Notes: a model not told the origin generated them from the sequence alone. 64,000 bases of DNA from Pseudomonas sp. ADAK13 (GCF_012935715.1 NZ_CP052860.1:2790001-2854000), one strand, 5' to 3'; shown: positions 1 through 8,074, numbered from the stretch's first letter. Made by a program: numbers and translations.

Positions 1-852
1 GCGCATCAGGCTGCGGCCACACAACACATTCAGCGGATTGGTGTGGGCCACGAAGGTCCGCACATAGTCGTCCGCCGGGTTCAGCACGATCTCTTCCGGC
101 ACGCTGTACTGGATGATCCGGCCGTCTTTCATGATCGCGATACGGCTACCGAGTTTCAGCGCCTCATCCAGGTCGTGGCTCACAAATACGATGGTCTTGC
201 TCAGCTTGCGTTGCAGTTCCAGCAACTCATCCTGCAAGCCCTGGCGGATCAGCGGGTCGAGTGCGGAGAAGGGTTCGTCCATCAGCAGGATATCGGCGTC
301 CATCGCCAAGGCGCGGGCCAGGCCGACGCGCTGCTGCATGCCGCCGGAAAGCTCGTCGGGCTTCTTGTTGCGCCACTGCGACAGGCCCACCAGTTCCAGC
401 TTGTCGTCCACCAGCTTGCGCCGTTCTTTTTCCGGACGACCCTGCATCTCCAGGCCGAAGCTGATGTTTTCGCGCACCGTCAGCCAGGGCATCAGGGCGA
501 ACTTCTGGAACACCATGGCGATGCGCTGGGTGCGCATCATTTTCAGCTCGGCGGGGGTGCAGGAAGCAATGTCGATCTGCCGACCTTCATGCTCCACAAA
601 CAGCTTGCCGCGGCTGACGGTATTCAAGCCGTTGATGCAGCGCAGCAAGCTCGACTTGCCCGAGCCGGACAGGCCCATCAGCACGCAGATCTCGCCTTTC
701 TCTACATCCAGGCTGGCGTTTTCAACGCCGACGATCTGCCCGGTCTTTTTCAGGATCTCGTTGCGCGTCATGCCCTGGTCGAGCAGCTTGAGCGCCTCGC
801 GAGGGTCCTTGGAGAAGATCACATCGACATTTTCGAATCGGATAATGCTCAT
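1..852 (-). CDS. cbcV: Choline/glycine betaine ABC transporter ATP-binding protein, partial (3' end beyond the window)
   Basis: This is the ATPase subunit that energises uptake of choline, betaine and carnitine from the periplasm. The first 284 residues are visible, beginning MSIIRFENVDVIF. They include a Walker A motif (GLSGSGKSS), a Q-loop (VFQKFALMPW), the ABC signature (LSGGMQQR) and a Walker B motif (ILLMDEPFSALD) followed by the switch histidine (VFVSHDLDEA). The ProV/OpuAA type, with a long N-terminal stretch before the P-loop, fits. The C-terminal part, normally about 100 residues, lies outside the window. The ATG overlaps the stop of the permease gene by ATGA, so the genes are translationally coupled in the order binding protein-permease-ATPase. 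Confidence 0.93.
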   Translation of the reverse strand, partial: MSIIRFENVDVIFSKDPREALKLLDQGMTRNEILKKTGQIVGVENASLDVEKGEICVLMGLSGSGKSSLLRCINGLNTVSRGKLFVEHEGRQIDIASCTPAELKMMRTQRIAMVFQKFALMPWLTVRENISFGLEMQGRPEKERRKLVDDKLELVGLSQWRNKKPDELSGGMQQRVGLARALAMDADILLMDEPFSALDPLIRQGLQDELLELQRKLSKTIVFVSHDLDEALKLGSRIAIMKDGRIIQYSVPEEIVLNPADDYVRTFVAHTNPLNVLCGRSLMR

Positions 853-1694
853 GCATCACCCCCTACTTTGGCGTCGGGTTGTTTGCAGATGCGGTCGAGC
901 ATGATGGCCAGCAATACGATCGCCAGGCCCGCTTCAAAGCCCAGGGCGATGTCGGCGGTGTTCAGCGCGTTGACCACCGGTTTGCCGAGGCCGTCGGCGC
1001 CCACCAGGGCCGCGATCACCACCATCGACAACGACAGCATGATGCATTGGGTAATGCCGGCGGCGATGCTCGGCATGGCGTGGGGCAGTTCAATCCGCGA
1101 GAGCAACTGACGGCGCGAGCAGCCAAAGGCCTTGCCGGCGTCCATCAACTCTTGCGGCACATCACGGATACCCAGGTAAGTCAGACGGATAGGCGCGGCA
1201 ATCGCAAACACCACCGTGGAAATCAGCCCGGGCACCACACCCAGCCCGAAGAGGGTCAGGGTAGGGATGAGGTAGACGAAGGTCGGTACGGTCTGCATCA
1301 GATCGAGCACCGGCCGCATCAGGGTGTAGAACATCGGTTTGTGCGCGGCAACAATGCCCAGCGGCACACCGATCACCACGCAGACCAGGGTGGCGAACAG
1401 CACTTGCGCCAGGGTCTCCATGGTTTCCTGCCAGTACCCCAGGTTCAGGATCAGCAGGAAGGAGGCGATGACAAAAACGGTCAGGCCCCATTTGCGTTGA
1501 ATGAAATGAGCGAGCAGCGCAATCAGACCGATCAATGCCAGCGGATTGAACCAGGTCAGCGCGAACGTCACGCCGTGGATCATCGTTTCCAGGGTCGATG
1601 CGATTGCGTCGAAGTAGCTGGCCCCGTGTTGGGTCAACCATTCAACGAAGGCAGCGATGTACTGGCCTAGCGGGATTTTATGTTCAGTCAGCAT
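849..1694 (-). CDS. cbcW: Choline/glycine betaine ABC transporter permease
   Basis: This is the membrane-spanning subunit of the Cbc transporter (281 aa from the preferred ATG, MLTEHKIPLG). An in-frame start 18 bases further upstream is possible but would extend past the usual family length. The protein has about six hydrophobic segments. The BPD_transp_1 fold is recognisable from the EAA-loop region (DVPQELMDAGKAFGCSRRQ) that contacts the ATPase. It lies between the periplasmic binding protein gene and cbcV, overlapping the latter by 4 bases. The family imports quaternary amines; the exact preference (choline with this binding protein) is inferred from cluster context. Confidence 0.93.
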   Translation of the reverse strand: MLTEHKIPLGQYIAAFVEWLTQHGASYFDAIASTLETMIHGVTFALTWFNPLALIGLIALLAHFIQRKWGLTVFVIASFLLILNLGYWQETMETLAQVLFATLVCVVIGVPLGIVAAHKPMFYTLMRPVLDLMQTVPTFVYLIPTLTLFGLGVVPGLISTVVFAIAAPIRLTYLGIRDVPQELMDAGKAFGCSRRQLLSRIELPHAMPSIAAGITQCIMLSLSMVVIAALVGADGLGKPVVNALNTADIALGFEAGLAIVLLAIMLDRICKQPDAKVGGDA

Positions 1695-1762
1695 GGTAGT
1701 GAATGTCCACATGCGAAGAGGAAAAACATCCCGGGCCAGCGTACCGGCCCGGGGTCAGCGGT

Positions 1763-2710
1763 TTACTTGGCGAGGTAAGCTTTGACGGCCTCCAGTCCTG
1801 GTTTGCCATCGACAGTGGTCACACCGGCCAGCCAGGTGTCGAGCACTTGCGGGTTCTTCTTCAGCCACGCCTTGGCGGCTGCGTCAGGCTTCATCTTGTC
1901 GTCCAGGACGTTACCCATCAGGGTGCTTTCCATGTTCAGGGTGAACGACAGGTTTTTCAGCAACTGGCCCACGTTGCTGCATTCCTGGGTGTAGCCCTTG
2001 CGAACGTTGGTGTAGATGGTGGCCTGGCCGTAGTTGGGGCCGAATGAATCATCACCCCCGGTCAGGTACTTCATCTTGAAGCGGGTGTTCATCGGGTGCG
2101 GTTCCCAGCCGAGGAACACGATGGCCTGGTCGCGTTTGGTGGCGCGTTCCACCTGCGAGAGCATCCCGGCTTCGCTGGATTCGACCACTTTGAAGCCTGC
2201 GGTTTTCAGGCCAAAGGCGTCTTTGTCGATGAGGGTCTGGATGGTGCGGTTACCGTCGTTGCCCGGCTCGATCCCGTAGATCTTGCCGCCCAGTTCATCC
2301 TTGAATTTGACGATGTCGGCGAAGTCTTTCAGGCCCTTGTTGTACAGCGCTTCCGGTACGGCCAGGGTGTACTTGGCGTTTTCCAGGTTGGCGCGCACGG
2401 TTTCCACGGTGCCGGCATCACGGTACTGCTTGATGTCGTTTTCCATGGTCGGCATCCAGTTGCCGAGGAAGATGTCCATGTTCTTGCCGTCAGCCAGGGA
2501 CTTGTAGGTCACCGGAACGGAAATCATCGTGGTGCGGGGTTTGTAGCCGAGGCCCTTGAGGACTTCGCTGGTGGTGGCGGTGGTGACGGTGATGTCGGTC
2601 CAGCCGACATCGGAGAAGTTGACGGTCTGGCATTGCGCCGGTTCTGCAGCGTGAGCCAGGACTGGCAGACTCAGCATGGCGGCCAACAACAACGACGGGG
2701 AACCTTTCAT
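1763..2710 (-). CDS. cbcX: Periplasmic choline-binding protein of the Cbc ABC transporter
   Basis: This 315-aa OpuAC/ProX-type substrate-binding protein has a clear Sec signal peptide (about 21 residues, cleavage after LAHA). It captures choline in the periplasm and hands it to CbcW. Typical family segments are visible: VGWTDITVTTATTSEVLKGL near the mature N-terminus, IYGIEPGNDGNRTIQ in the centre, and VFLGWEPHPMNTRFKMKYL, which supplies part of the aromatic cage for the trimethylammonium group. It is the first gene of cbcXWV. A caiX paralogue with the same architecture lies at about 10.7 kb in this window, consistent with exchangeable binding proteins serving one core transporter. Confidence 0.93.
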   Translation of the reverse strand: MKGSPSLLLAAMLSLPVLAHAAEPAQCQTVNFSDVGWTDITVTTATTSEVLKGLGYKPRTTMISVPVTYKSLADGKNMDIFLGNWMPTMENDIKQYRDAGTVETVRANLENAKYTLAVPEALYNKGLKDFADIVKFKDELGGKIYGIEPGNDGNRTIQTLIDKDAFGLKTAGFKVVESSEAGMLSQVERATKRDQAIVFLGWEPHPMNTRFKMKYLTGGDDSFGPNYGQATIYTNVRKGYTQECSNVGQLLKNLSFTLNMESTLMGNVLDDKMKPDAAAKAWLKKNPQVLDTWLAGVTTVDGKPGLEAVKAYLAK

Positions 2711-3147
2711 GGGGGTGGACTCCTGGTGTTTTTCTGGCGGCGATCACACCGCGCTTATAGGTGTTGCGGTTGGGCGTGCGGCACAGCTCTGCCACGCAAC
2801 TGTGCAAACGAGTCGAGACTGATCATGTACCAGTGAAAATCTGACGCCTACAGGGGGCGTCGTATCCAGTACAGGGATGGTCGTATCCAGTGTCGGTGAC
2901 GTCGCTTACAGATTTTTTCCACGGCAAAACTGCACTTTTTACCGATCTGCACCGCAAAAAACGGCCAAAACGTCGCCTTCCACAACAGCGGCGCTGATGA
3001 GCATGGGTACGTCGGTGTGAGACGCCGTGAGCACCAGCAAAAGCTTGATGATGGCCGCATCTCGGCGGATTGCGACATGAGCGTAGCAGCTCCGTCACCA
3101 GGCGCTTTTTCACGCCTGGCCTGTGCTCATCGAGGAGTTTCACGGCA
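2711..3147. other. Divergent intergenic control region between cbcX and sdaA
   Basis: This 437-base non-coding region separates two divergent genes that belong to the choline-to-pyruvate route. It carries an 11-base direct repeat spaced 21 bases apart (see the separate entry) and two A/T-rich stretches. It encodes no convincing protein on either strand. It probably holds back-to-back promoters controlled by the AraC-family activator encoded nearby. Confidence 0.6.
2860..2891. promoter_or_regulatory. Candidate AraC-family operator: 21-bp-spaced direct repeat of TCGTATCCAGT
   Basis: TCGTATCCAGT occurs at 2860-2870 and again, identically, at 2881-2891. The 21-base spacing puts both half-sites on the same face of the helix, the usual layout for AraC/XylS-type regulators. 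GbdR is the obvious candidate because it is encoded at 5.1 kb and both flanking genes belong to betaine/choline metabolism. Binding is inferred. Confidence 0.5.
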
Positions 3148-4524
3148 ATGGCTATCAGCGTTTTCGACCTGTTCAAGATCGGCATTGGGCCTTCGAGTTC
3201 TCACACCGTCGGCCCCATGCGCGCCGCGGCGTTGTTCGTTCAAGGACTGCGTGAACGTGATGTATTGGAACAAGTGAGGCGCGTCGAAGTTCAGCTGTAC
3301 GGCTCCTTGTCGGCCACCGGCATCGGTCACGGCAGCGATAACGCGGTGATCATGGGCCTGATGGGCGAGTGGCCGGACGCGATTGATCCGTCGCAAATCG
3401 GCATCCGCATCGAAACCCTGCGCGAGACCAACACACTGCTGCTGGACGCACGTTTGCCGGTGCCTTTCATATGGGCGCGAGACATGCGCCTGATCGACGA
3501 GAACCTGCCCTTCCACCCCAATGCCATGACCCTGGTGGTGTTTGGTGATAACGGTGAGTTGCACCGCGACACCTACTACTCCGTAGGCGGTGGATTTGTA
3601 GTGGATGCAGCCCAGGCCGCCAGCGGTGTGGCAGACATGGACCGCACCGAGCTGCCCTATGACTTTTCCAGCGCGGTGGAGTTGCTCCAGCTGTGCAAGA
3701 CCCACAACCTGCGGGTCGCTGAACTGATGTTGGCGAATGAAAAAACCTGGCGCTCGGAAGACGAGATCCGCAGCGGCCTGATGAAGCTTTGGCGCGCCAT
3801 GCAGGATTGCGTGGAGCAGGGGCTCAAGCACGAAGGCATTCTTCCCGGCGGCCTCAATGTACGGCGGCGTGCCGCCAAGTTGCACCGCAGCTTGCAGGAG
3901 TTGGGCAAGCCGAATGTGATCGGCTCAACCTTGAGCGCGATGGAGTGGGTCAACCTGTTTGCCCTGGCGGTGAATGAAGAAAACGCCGCCGGCGGGCGCA
4001 TGGTCACGGCTCCTACCAATGGCGCGGCGGGGATCATCCCGGCGGTGCTGCACTACTTTATGAAATTCAGCGAAGAGGTGACCGAGGCCAACGTGGTCGA
4101 CTATTTCCTCGGCGCGGCGGCGGTGGGCATCCTGTGTAAAAAGAACGCGTCGATCTCGGGTGCCGAAGTCGGCTGCCAGGGTGAAGTCGGCTCGGCGTGC
4201 GCCATGGCGGCGGCGGGGCTGGCGGAGATCCTCGGTGCGACGCCGGAGCAGTTATGCAACGCGGCGGAGATTGGCCTGGAACACAACCTTGGCCTGACCT
4301 GCGACCCGGTAGGCGGGCTGGTGCAGGTGCCGTGCATCGAGCGCAATGCAATTGCCGCAGTGAAGGCGATCAACGCGGCGCAGATGGCGCTGCGGGGTGA
4401 TGGCCAACACTTTATCTCGCTGGACCGGGTGATCCGCACCATGCGTGATACCGGGGCGGATATGCATGACAAGTACAAGGAAACGTCGCGGGGCGGGTTG
4501 GCGGTGAGTGCTGTCGAGTGTTGA
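3148..4524 (+). CDS. sdaB: L-serine ammonia-lyase (iron-sulfur dependent)
   Basis: This enzyme deaminates L-serine to pyruvate and ammonia in the cytoplasm, the last step of choline/betaine breakdown to central metabolism. It is 458 aa from the ATG at 3148 (MAISVFDLFKIGIGPSSSHT), which has an AGGAG ribosome site about 10 bases upstream. The longer upstream reading has no such signal. The N-terminal GPSSSHTVGPM motif, the TAPTNGAAGIIPAV substrate loop and conserved cysteines in GILCKKNAS and CQGEVGSACAMAAAG match the [4Fe-4S] family. In pseudomonads a serine dehydratase sits beside gbdR and cbcXWV; the symbol could equally be written sdaA. Confidence 0.92.
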   Translation: MAISVFDLFKIGIGPSSSHTVGPMRAAALFVQGLRERDVLEQVRRVEVQLYGSLSATGIGHGSDNAVIMGLMGEWPDAIDPSQIGIRIETLRETNTLLLDARLPVPFIWARDMRLIDENLPFHPNAMTLVVFGDNGELHRDTYYSVGGGFVVDAAQAASGVADMDRTELPYDFSSAVELLQLCKTHNLRVAELMLANEKTWRSEDEIRSGLMKLWRAMQDCVEQGLKHEGILPGGLNVRRRAAKLHRSLQELGKPNVIGSTLSAMEWVNLFALAVNEENAAGGRMVTAPTNGAAGIIPAVLHYFMKFSEEVTEANVVDYFLGAAAVGILCKKNASISGAEVGCQGEVGSACAMAAAGLAEILGATPEQLCNAAEIGLEHNLGLTCDPVGGLVQVPCIERNAIAAVKAINAAQMALRGDGQHFISLDRVIRTMRDTGADMHDKYKETSRGGLAVSAVEC

Positions 4525-4540
4525 TCCAGCTTTTATGTGA

Positions 4541-4650
4541 CGAGGGAGCTTGCTGTGGCGAGGGAGCTTGCTCCCGCTGGGCTGCGCAGCAGCCCCAAAA
4601 TCTTGGGAGCGCTTCGCACTCCAGCGGGAGCAAGCTCCCTCGCCACAGAA
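4541..4650. repeat. Long palindromic REP-type element (27-bp perfect arms)
   Basis: Perfect inverted arms of 27 bases lie at 4554-4580 and 4621-4647 (TGTGGCGAGGGAGC... and its complement), with a partial extra copy of the arm just before at 4541-4553. The centre contains two smaller hairpins. A second copy lies at about 45.9 kb with its centre in the opposite orientation, so this is a dispersed element. Placed 17 bases after the sdaB stop, it may also act as a transcript end. Confidence 0.85.
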
Positions 4651-4752
4651 GAACAGCCTTGCTCATAAAGTGAACACCCGAACCAAAAGCGCCACCTTTT
4701 AGCGCGTCGCAATTAGATAAGTAGCTCCCGAACGATTTCCCCTCGTGACCAC

Positions 4753-4777
4753 CTGTCACCCGTGCTTGTGGTGACAG
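4753..4777. promoter_or_regulatory. Inverted repeat CTGTCACC-N9-GGTGACAG, possible activator site
   Basis: Perfect 8-base arms at 4753-4760 and 4770-4777 form a dyad about 190 bases upstream of the sigma54 promoter match. That is a typical enhancer distance for a bacterial enhancer-binding protein. The sequence is not a standard NtrC box, so the identity of the binder is open. Confidence 0.4.
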
Positions 4778-4951
4778 ACTTTTCCCACGTCGTTTCTCTC
4801 CCTTCCCACAAGTGCTACCGATCTGCTCACACCCCTTGAGCCTGCGTTCTCTCACGTCTTTTCCGGGTCATATCCCCCACTCCATGCGCGGGCTTATATA
4901 GACGCGTCATGAGGTCGTTTTCAGGAGTTATTGAATGCGCATTCAACTTTA

Positions 4952-4966
4952 GGCATGGCATTTGCT
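4952..4966 (+). promoter_or_regulatory. Sigma54 (RpoN) promoter upstream of gbdR
   Basis: GGCATGGCATTTGCT has the invariant GG (4952-4953) and GC (4964-4965) separated by exactly 10 bases. It closely matches the GGCACG-N4-TTGC(A/T) consensus. Transcription would begin near 4977, leaving a 95-base leader to gbdR. This implies that gbdR expression needs an enhancer-binding protein. NtrC and CbrB are plausible in Pseudomonas, where choline use answers to carbon and nitrogen status. Confidence 0.65.
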
Positions 4967-5072
4967 CTATCAATACAAAGCCTCTCGCCACAGGAGTTTC
5001 CTTAAGGTGATGAGCGCAATAACAAGAGCCTCGCCTGAGGCCATCACCCGCTTTGTGTGAGGAGATACCGCG

Positions 5073-6176
5073 ATGACGTCGTTCAACTCAGGGGCTCAAC
5101 CCCAGAACCGTGCGCCTCAATCCATCGGCTTTTTGCTGCTGGACAATTTCACGCTGATTTCCCTGGCCTCCGCAGTCGAACCGCTGCGTATGGCCAACCA
5201 ACTTTCCGGCCGCGAGCTGTATCGCTGGACGACGTTGAGTGTCGACGGAAACCAGGTGTGGGCCAGCGACGGTCTGCAAATCACCCCCGATGCTTCCATG
5301 CACAAAGCCCCGGCCCTGGACACTGTGATTGTCTGCGGCGGCGTGGGTATCCAGCGCACCGTGACCCGTGAACATGTGTCGTGGCTGCAAAGCCAGGCGC
5401 GCCAGTCCCGTCGCCTCGGCGCGGTGTGCACCGGCAGTTGGGCCCTGGCTTGCGCCGGCCTGCTGGATGGCTTTGATTGCAGCGTACACTGGGAATGCCT
5501 GGCGTCGATGCAGGAGGCTTTCCCCCGCGTGGCGATGAGCACACGCCTGTTCACCCTCGACCGCAACCGCTTCACCAGTTCGGGCGGCACCGCGCCGCTG
5601 GACATGATGCTGCACCTGATCAGCCGCGACCACGGCCGTGAATTGTCGGCGGCGATCTCCGAGATGTTTGTGTACGAGCGCATCCGCAACGAACAGGATC
5701 ACCAGCGTGTGCCGCTCAAGCACATGCTCGGCACCAACCAGCCGAAACTGCAGGAAATCGTCGCGCTGATGGAAGCCAACCTGGAAGAGCCGATCGACCT
5801 TGATGAGCTGGCGGTGTACGTCGCGGTTTCCCGGCGTCAGCTGGAGCGGTTGTTCCAGAAATACCTGCACTGTTCGCCGTCGCGCTACTACCTCAAGTTG
5901 CGCTTGATTCGTGCGCGGCAGTTGCTCAAGCAAACGCCGATGTCGATCATCGAAGTGGCGTCGGTGTGCGGGTTTGTCTCCACGCCGCACTTCTCCAAGT
6001 GCTATCGCGAATACTTCGGCATTCCGCCGCGGGATGAGCGCGTGGGTTCCAACACCACGCAACAGGTTGCGATGATGCCGATTCCCCAGGCGCTGGTGTT
6101 GTCACCGTTGTCTGGGCCGTTGTCGGCGTTGAGCCAGGCGCGCAATGAGTCGACGTTTGCGAGTGTAAGGCTCTAG
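5073..6176 (+). CDS. gbdR: AraC-family activator of glycine betaine catabolism
   Basis: This 367-aa regulator senses glycine betaine and dimethylglycine and activates the gbc, dgc, sox and transporter genes. The N-terminal 190 residues form a DJ-1/PfpI-like amidotransferase domain (GFLLLDNFTLISLASAVEPL; the nucleophile-elbow region reads GAVCTGSWALA), as in the GATase-1 AraC subclass. The C-terminal AraC HTH pair spans about residues 235-335 (LAVYVAVSRRQLERLFQKYL and EVASVCGFVSTPHFSKCYRE). The gene stands alone, transcribed away from sdaB, with GAGGAG upstream of the ATG. CdhR at 11.9 kb is a paralogue of the same design. Confidence 0.93.
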   Translation: MTSFNSGAQPQNRAPQSIGFLLLDNFTLISLASAVEPLRMANQLSGRELYRWTTLSVDGNQVWASDGLQITPDASMHKAPALDTVIVCGGVGIQRTVTREHVSWLQSQARQSRRLGAVCTGSWALACAGLLDGFDCSVHWECLASMQEAFPRVAMSTRLFTLDRNRFTSSGGTAPLDMMLHLISRDHGRELSAAISEMFVYERIRNEQDHQRVPLKHMLGTNQPKLQEIVALMEANLEEPIDLDELAVYVAVSRRQLERLFQKYLHCSPSRYYLKLRLIRARQLLKQTPMSIIEVASVCGFVSTPHFSKCYREYFGIPPRDERVGSNTTQQVAMMPIPQALVLSPLSGPLSALSQARNESTFASVRL

Positions 6177-6182
6177 ACCGGG

Positions 6183-6280
6183 TCGCCTGCATCGCAGGCA
6201 AGCCAGCTCCTGCATTTGACCGAGTTATTGCTCAAAACACCGATCAATGTGGGAGCCGGGCTTGCCCGCGATAGCGGTCT
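6183..6280. repeat. REPIN (inverted pair of REP sequences)
   Basis: ATCGCAGGCAAGCCAGCTCC at 6190-6210 faces GTGGGAGCCGGGCTTGCCCG at 6249-6268. This gives a two-REP hairpin immediately after gbdR and overlapping the 3' end of the next convergent gene. Confidence 0.85.
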
Positions 6281-6281
6281 G

Positions 6282-6545
6282 TCAGGCGCCAGAGTTCTGC
6301 CTGAACTGCACCAACGCCGGCAACAACTGCTTGTCGATCGCTTGCCTCACCGCCGGCAAAATCGTCGCGCTGCCGGTGTACATCTGCTCAACCATACCCT
6401 TGAGTGCCTTGGCCCGCGCCGCACTCAAACCGCGTACCGCGCATTCACAAGCCTGCTCGGCGGTCGCGCCGCTGGACACTTCGAAACCCAACGACCGCAG
6501 TTGGCCCAGCAGGTCATCCTGGTCAATCAAATCCGCGTGCATCAT
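6282..6545 (-). CDS. Hypothetical protein (87 aa)
   Basis: I do not recognise a named family. The likely start is the ATG at 6545 (tandem ATG ATG, MMHADLIDQDD), preceded by AAGGA eight bases upstream. The open frame extends further 5' but without a start signal. The product is small, soluble and mostly helical (DDLLGQLRSLGFEVSSGATAEQACE ... ILPAVRQAIDKQLLPALVQF), with two cysteines near the middle (ACECAVRG). It converges on gbdR and is separated from it only by the REPIN. A small hypothetical gene is, from memory, also found next to gbdR in P. aeruginosa, so a link to the betaine regulon is possible but unproven. Confidence 0.65.
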   Translation of the reverse strand: MMHADLIDQDDLLGQLRSLGFEVSSGATAEQACECAVRGLSAARAKALKGMVEQMYTGSATILPAVRQAIDKQLLPALVQFRQNSGA

Positions 6546-6904
6546 GACGTTTATCCTTGTTAGGGGAGCGGGGGATTGAGTTCGATTCTGGTAGGCCATC
6601 ACCGAGTCGGCAAGGCCTGAATGCGCGAATGTCCGGGACACCTATGAACAGGTCGTTTTCGGGCCATTTATGAACGCGCGGAATGTGCACACTGGAACCC
6701 AGCAAGCAGCTTGAAGGTTTGGTCACCCTCGGGATGCACCGCTCACACAAAGCACTCTGCCCCGATCCTGTCACGGCTGGATCGGGGCTTTTTTTGGCTG
6801 GGATTTGTGGGGTTGCAACTGGCCTCATCGCAGGCAAGCCAGCTCCCACATTTTGATTTGTGAATACCTTCAAATGTGGGAGCTGGCTTGCCTGCGATGG
6901 CGGT
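6546..6904. other. Intergenic region with orphan terminator and REPIN
   Basis: These 359 bases have no protein gene. The region contains an 11-base sequence (AGGTCGTTTTC, 6650-6660) shared exactly with the gbdR promoter region (4912-4922), a strong plus-strand intrinsic terminator at 6759-6795, and a REPIN. No plus-strand coding gene ends before the terminator, so a short non-coding transcript is plausible. Confidence 0.5.
6759..6795 (+). terminator. Strong intrinsic terminator with no upstream coding gene
   Basis: A perfect 10-bp G+C-rich stem (GCCCCGATCC / GGATCGGGGC) with a 10-base loop is followed directly by seven T residues on the plus strand. The nearest plus-strand gene, gbdR, ends nearly 600 bases upstream with a convergent gene in between. 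Confidence 0.85.
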
Positions 6905-6905
6905 C
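6824..6905. repeat. REPIN
   Basis: Two inverted REPs (ATCGCAGGCAAGCCAGCTCC at 6828-6847 and GTGGGAGCTGGCTTGCCTGC at 6876-6895) abut the 3' end of the gamma-butyrobetaine hydroxylase gene. They probably form the end of the carnitine operon transcript. Confidence 0.88.
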
Positions 6906-8065
6906 TACCTTTGCAACACCAATATCCGGGACAACAACTCATCCCGATCGATATAGCAGCCCTGGAAATGCCGCGCGCCGGACGCCGGATCAAACGCATT
7001 GCGCGCATGCAGGGTCCGGCGATTATCAAAGCACCACAGCTCGCCCGGATTCAGACGCTTGACCAACCGAAAACGCTCTTCCCGGGTCATCGCAATAAAC
7101 CGGCGATAGGCGCGATACAGCAACGGCATCTGCGCGGCTGGCGCTTCAAACGGCCCGCGCAGAAAGTTGGCCATGCGAATCTCGGCGACCTCTCCCAATG
7201 CATCCAACGCGATGATCGGCGCCAGCCGGCGATAGTCGCTGTGACGGTCCTTGTTGCGGAACTCTACCGGGATCTCGCACAGCGCGTGAAAGGCTTCGGG
7301 GTCTTCATCGCGCAAGGCTCGGGCAATGGCGAAACCGTCGACAAAAATACTCTCGCCACCGTCGGCGTCGTTCACCAGGCAGTGCAAGAATTGCAGCCCG
7401 GGTTGCAGCTCTCGCGTCGGCAAATCACTGTGCAGCGGCAGGTTGAATGCGGTGTAGGCGTTACTGTCGGCATCGGCCTTGGATTGCACGTTGAACAGCA
7501 CGCCGAAATTGCTCTCGCGGATGAACGAAATGCGCTTGGCGATCAGCGCCAGTGAGCCAGGTTCGGTGGGCACGCCGCGCACTTGGGTGAGGCCGCTGTC
7601 ACGCAAAGCCAGCAGCCATTGCAGCAGGGCTTTCGGGTCTTCCATCAGCGCCGAGTAGTCGAATACGGGCAGCTCGAACGTACGGTCCCACAGCAGGGAT
7701 TTCGGTTTGGCAGCCCGGCGTTCGGCGCGGGACTCATCGTCGTAGGCGTGCGCCCGCAACCACCCGGGATCGTATTGGCTGCGATGCCCGCCGCTCCATT
7801 CCACCGTCAGAAAACCCTGGTCGATACACGCACTGAGGGCCGTGAGGTTTTCGTCCACATCGACGATTTCCAGCACTTGTTCACGGGTCACGCTGTAGAC
7901 GCAAACAGGGCACGGGCAGTTGTCCCGCAGCCACGGGTGATGGAACGGACTGACCCGCCCATCGGCCCATCGCACGCTGAGGTGATCGCCGTGCACCTGC
8001 ACGTCGGCCAGGTCACTGATCAGCGGGTAAGTACGGAAGTCGGCAACAGCGGCGGCGGTTTGCAT
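6905..8065 (-). CDS. Gamma-butyrobetaine dioxygenase (2-oxoglutarate/Fe(II) dependent)
   Basis: This enzyme hydroxylates gamma-butyrobetaine to L-carnitine, using 2-oxoglutarate and O2. It is 386 aa, close to the 383 aa of the characterised Pseudomonas sp. AK1 enzyme. The N-terminal DUF971-like zinc module is intact: Cys50, Cys52, Cys55 and His94. The C-terminal TauD-like jelly roll has the iron triad His212-Ser-Asp214 and His353 (RTLHARNAF), with Arg nearby for 2-oxoglutarate. It is the last gene of the minus-strand caiX-cdhC-cdhA-cdhB operon, 9 bases after cdhB. That adds an entry step for gamma-butyrobetaine to carnitine catabolism; to my memory this gene is not in the PAO1 carnitine operon. 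Confidence 0.9.
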   Translation of the reverse strand: MQTAAAVADFRTYPLISDLADVQVHGDHLSVRWADGRVSPFHHPWLRDNCPCPVCVYSVTREQVLEIVDVDENLTALSACIDQGFLTVEWSGGHRSQYDPGWLRAHAYDDESRAERRAAKPKSLLWDRTFELPVFDYSALMEDPKALLQWLLALRDSGLTQVRGVPTEPGSLALIAKRISFIRESNFGVLFNVQSKADADSNAYTAFNLPLHSDLPTRELQPGLQFLHCLVNDADGGESIFVDGFAIARALRDEDPEAFHALCEIPVEFRNKDRHSDYRRLAPIIALDALGEVAEIRMANFLRGPFEAPAAQMPLLYRAYRRFIAMTREERFRLVKRLNPGELWCFDNRRTLHARNAFDPASGARHFQGCYIDRDELLSRILVLQR

Positions 8066-8074
8066 GGCGATTCC

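Larger units (their letters stand above)
4651..5072 (+). other. Long gbdR upstream region
   Basis: These 422 bases contain no convincing gene. They hold a perfect 8-bp dyad (4753-4777) and a sigma54-type promoter (4952-4966), listed separately. A TTGAATGCGCATTCAA palindrome lies at 4931-4946. The untranslated leader to the gbdR ATG would be about 95 bases. Confidence 0.6.

Noticed and set aside
6640..6760. Possible tRNA before the terminator at 6.76 kb
   Set aside because: No cloverleaf, T-loop (GTTCRA) or A-box pattern could be found; a non-tRNA small transcript is more likely.
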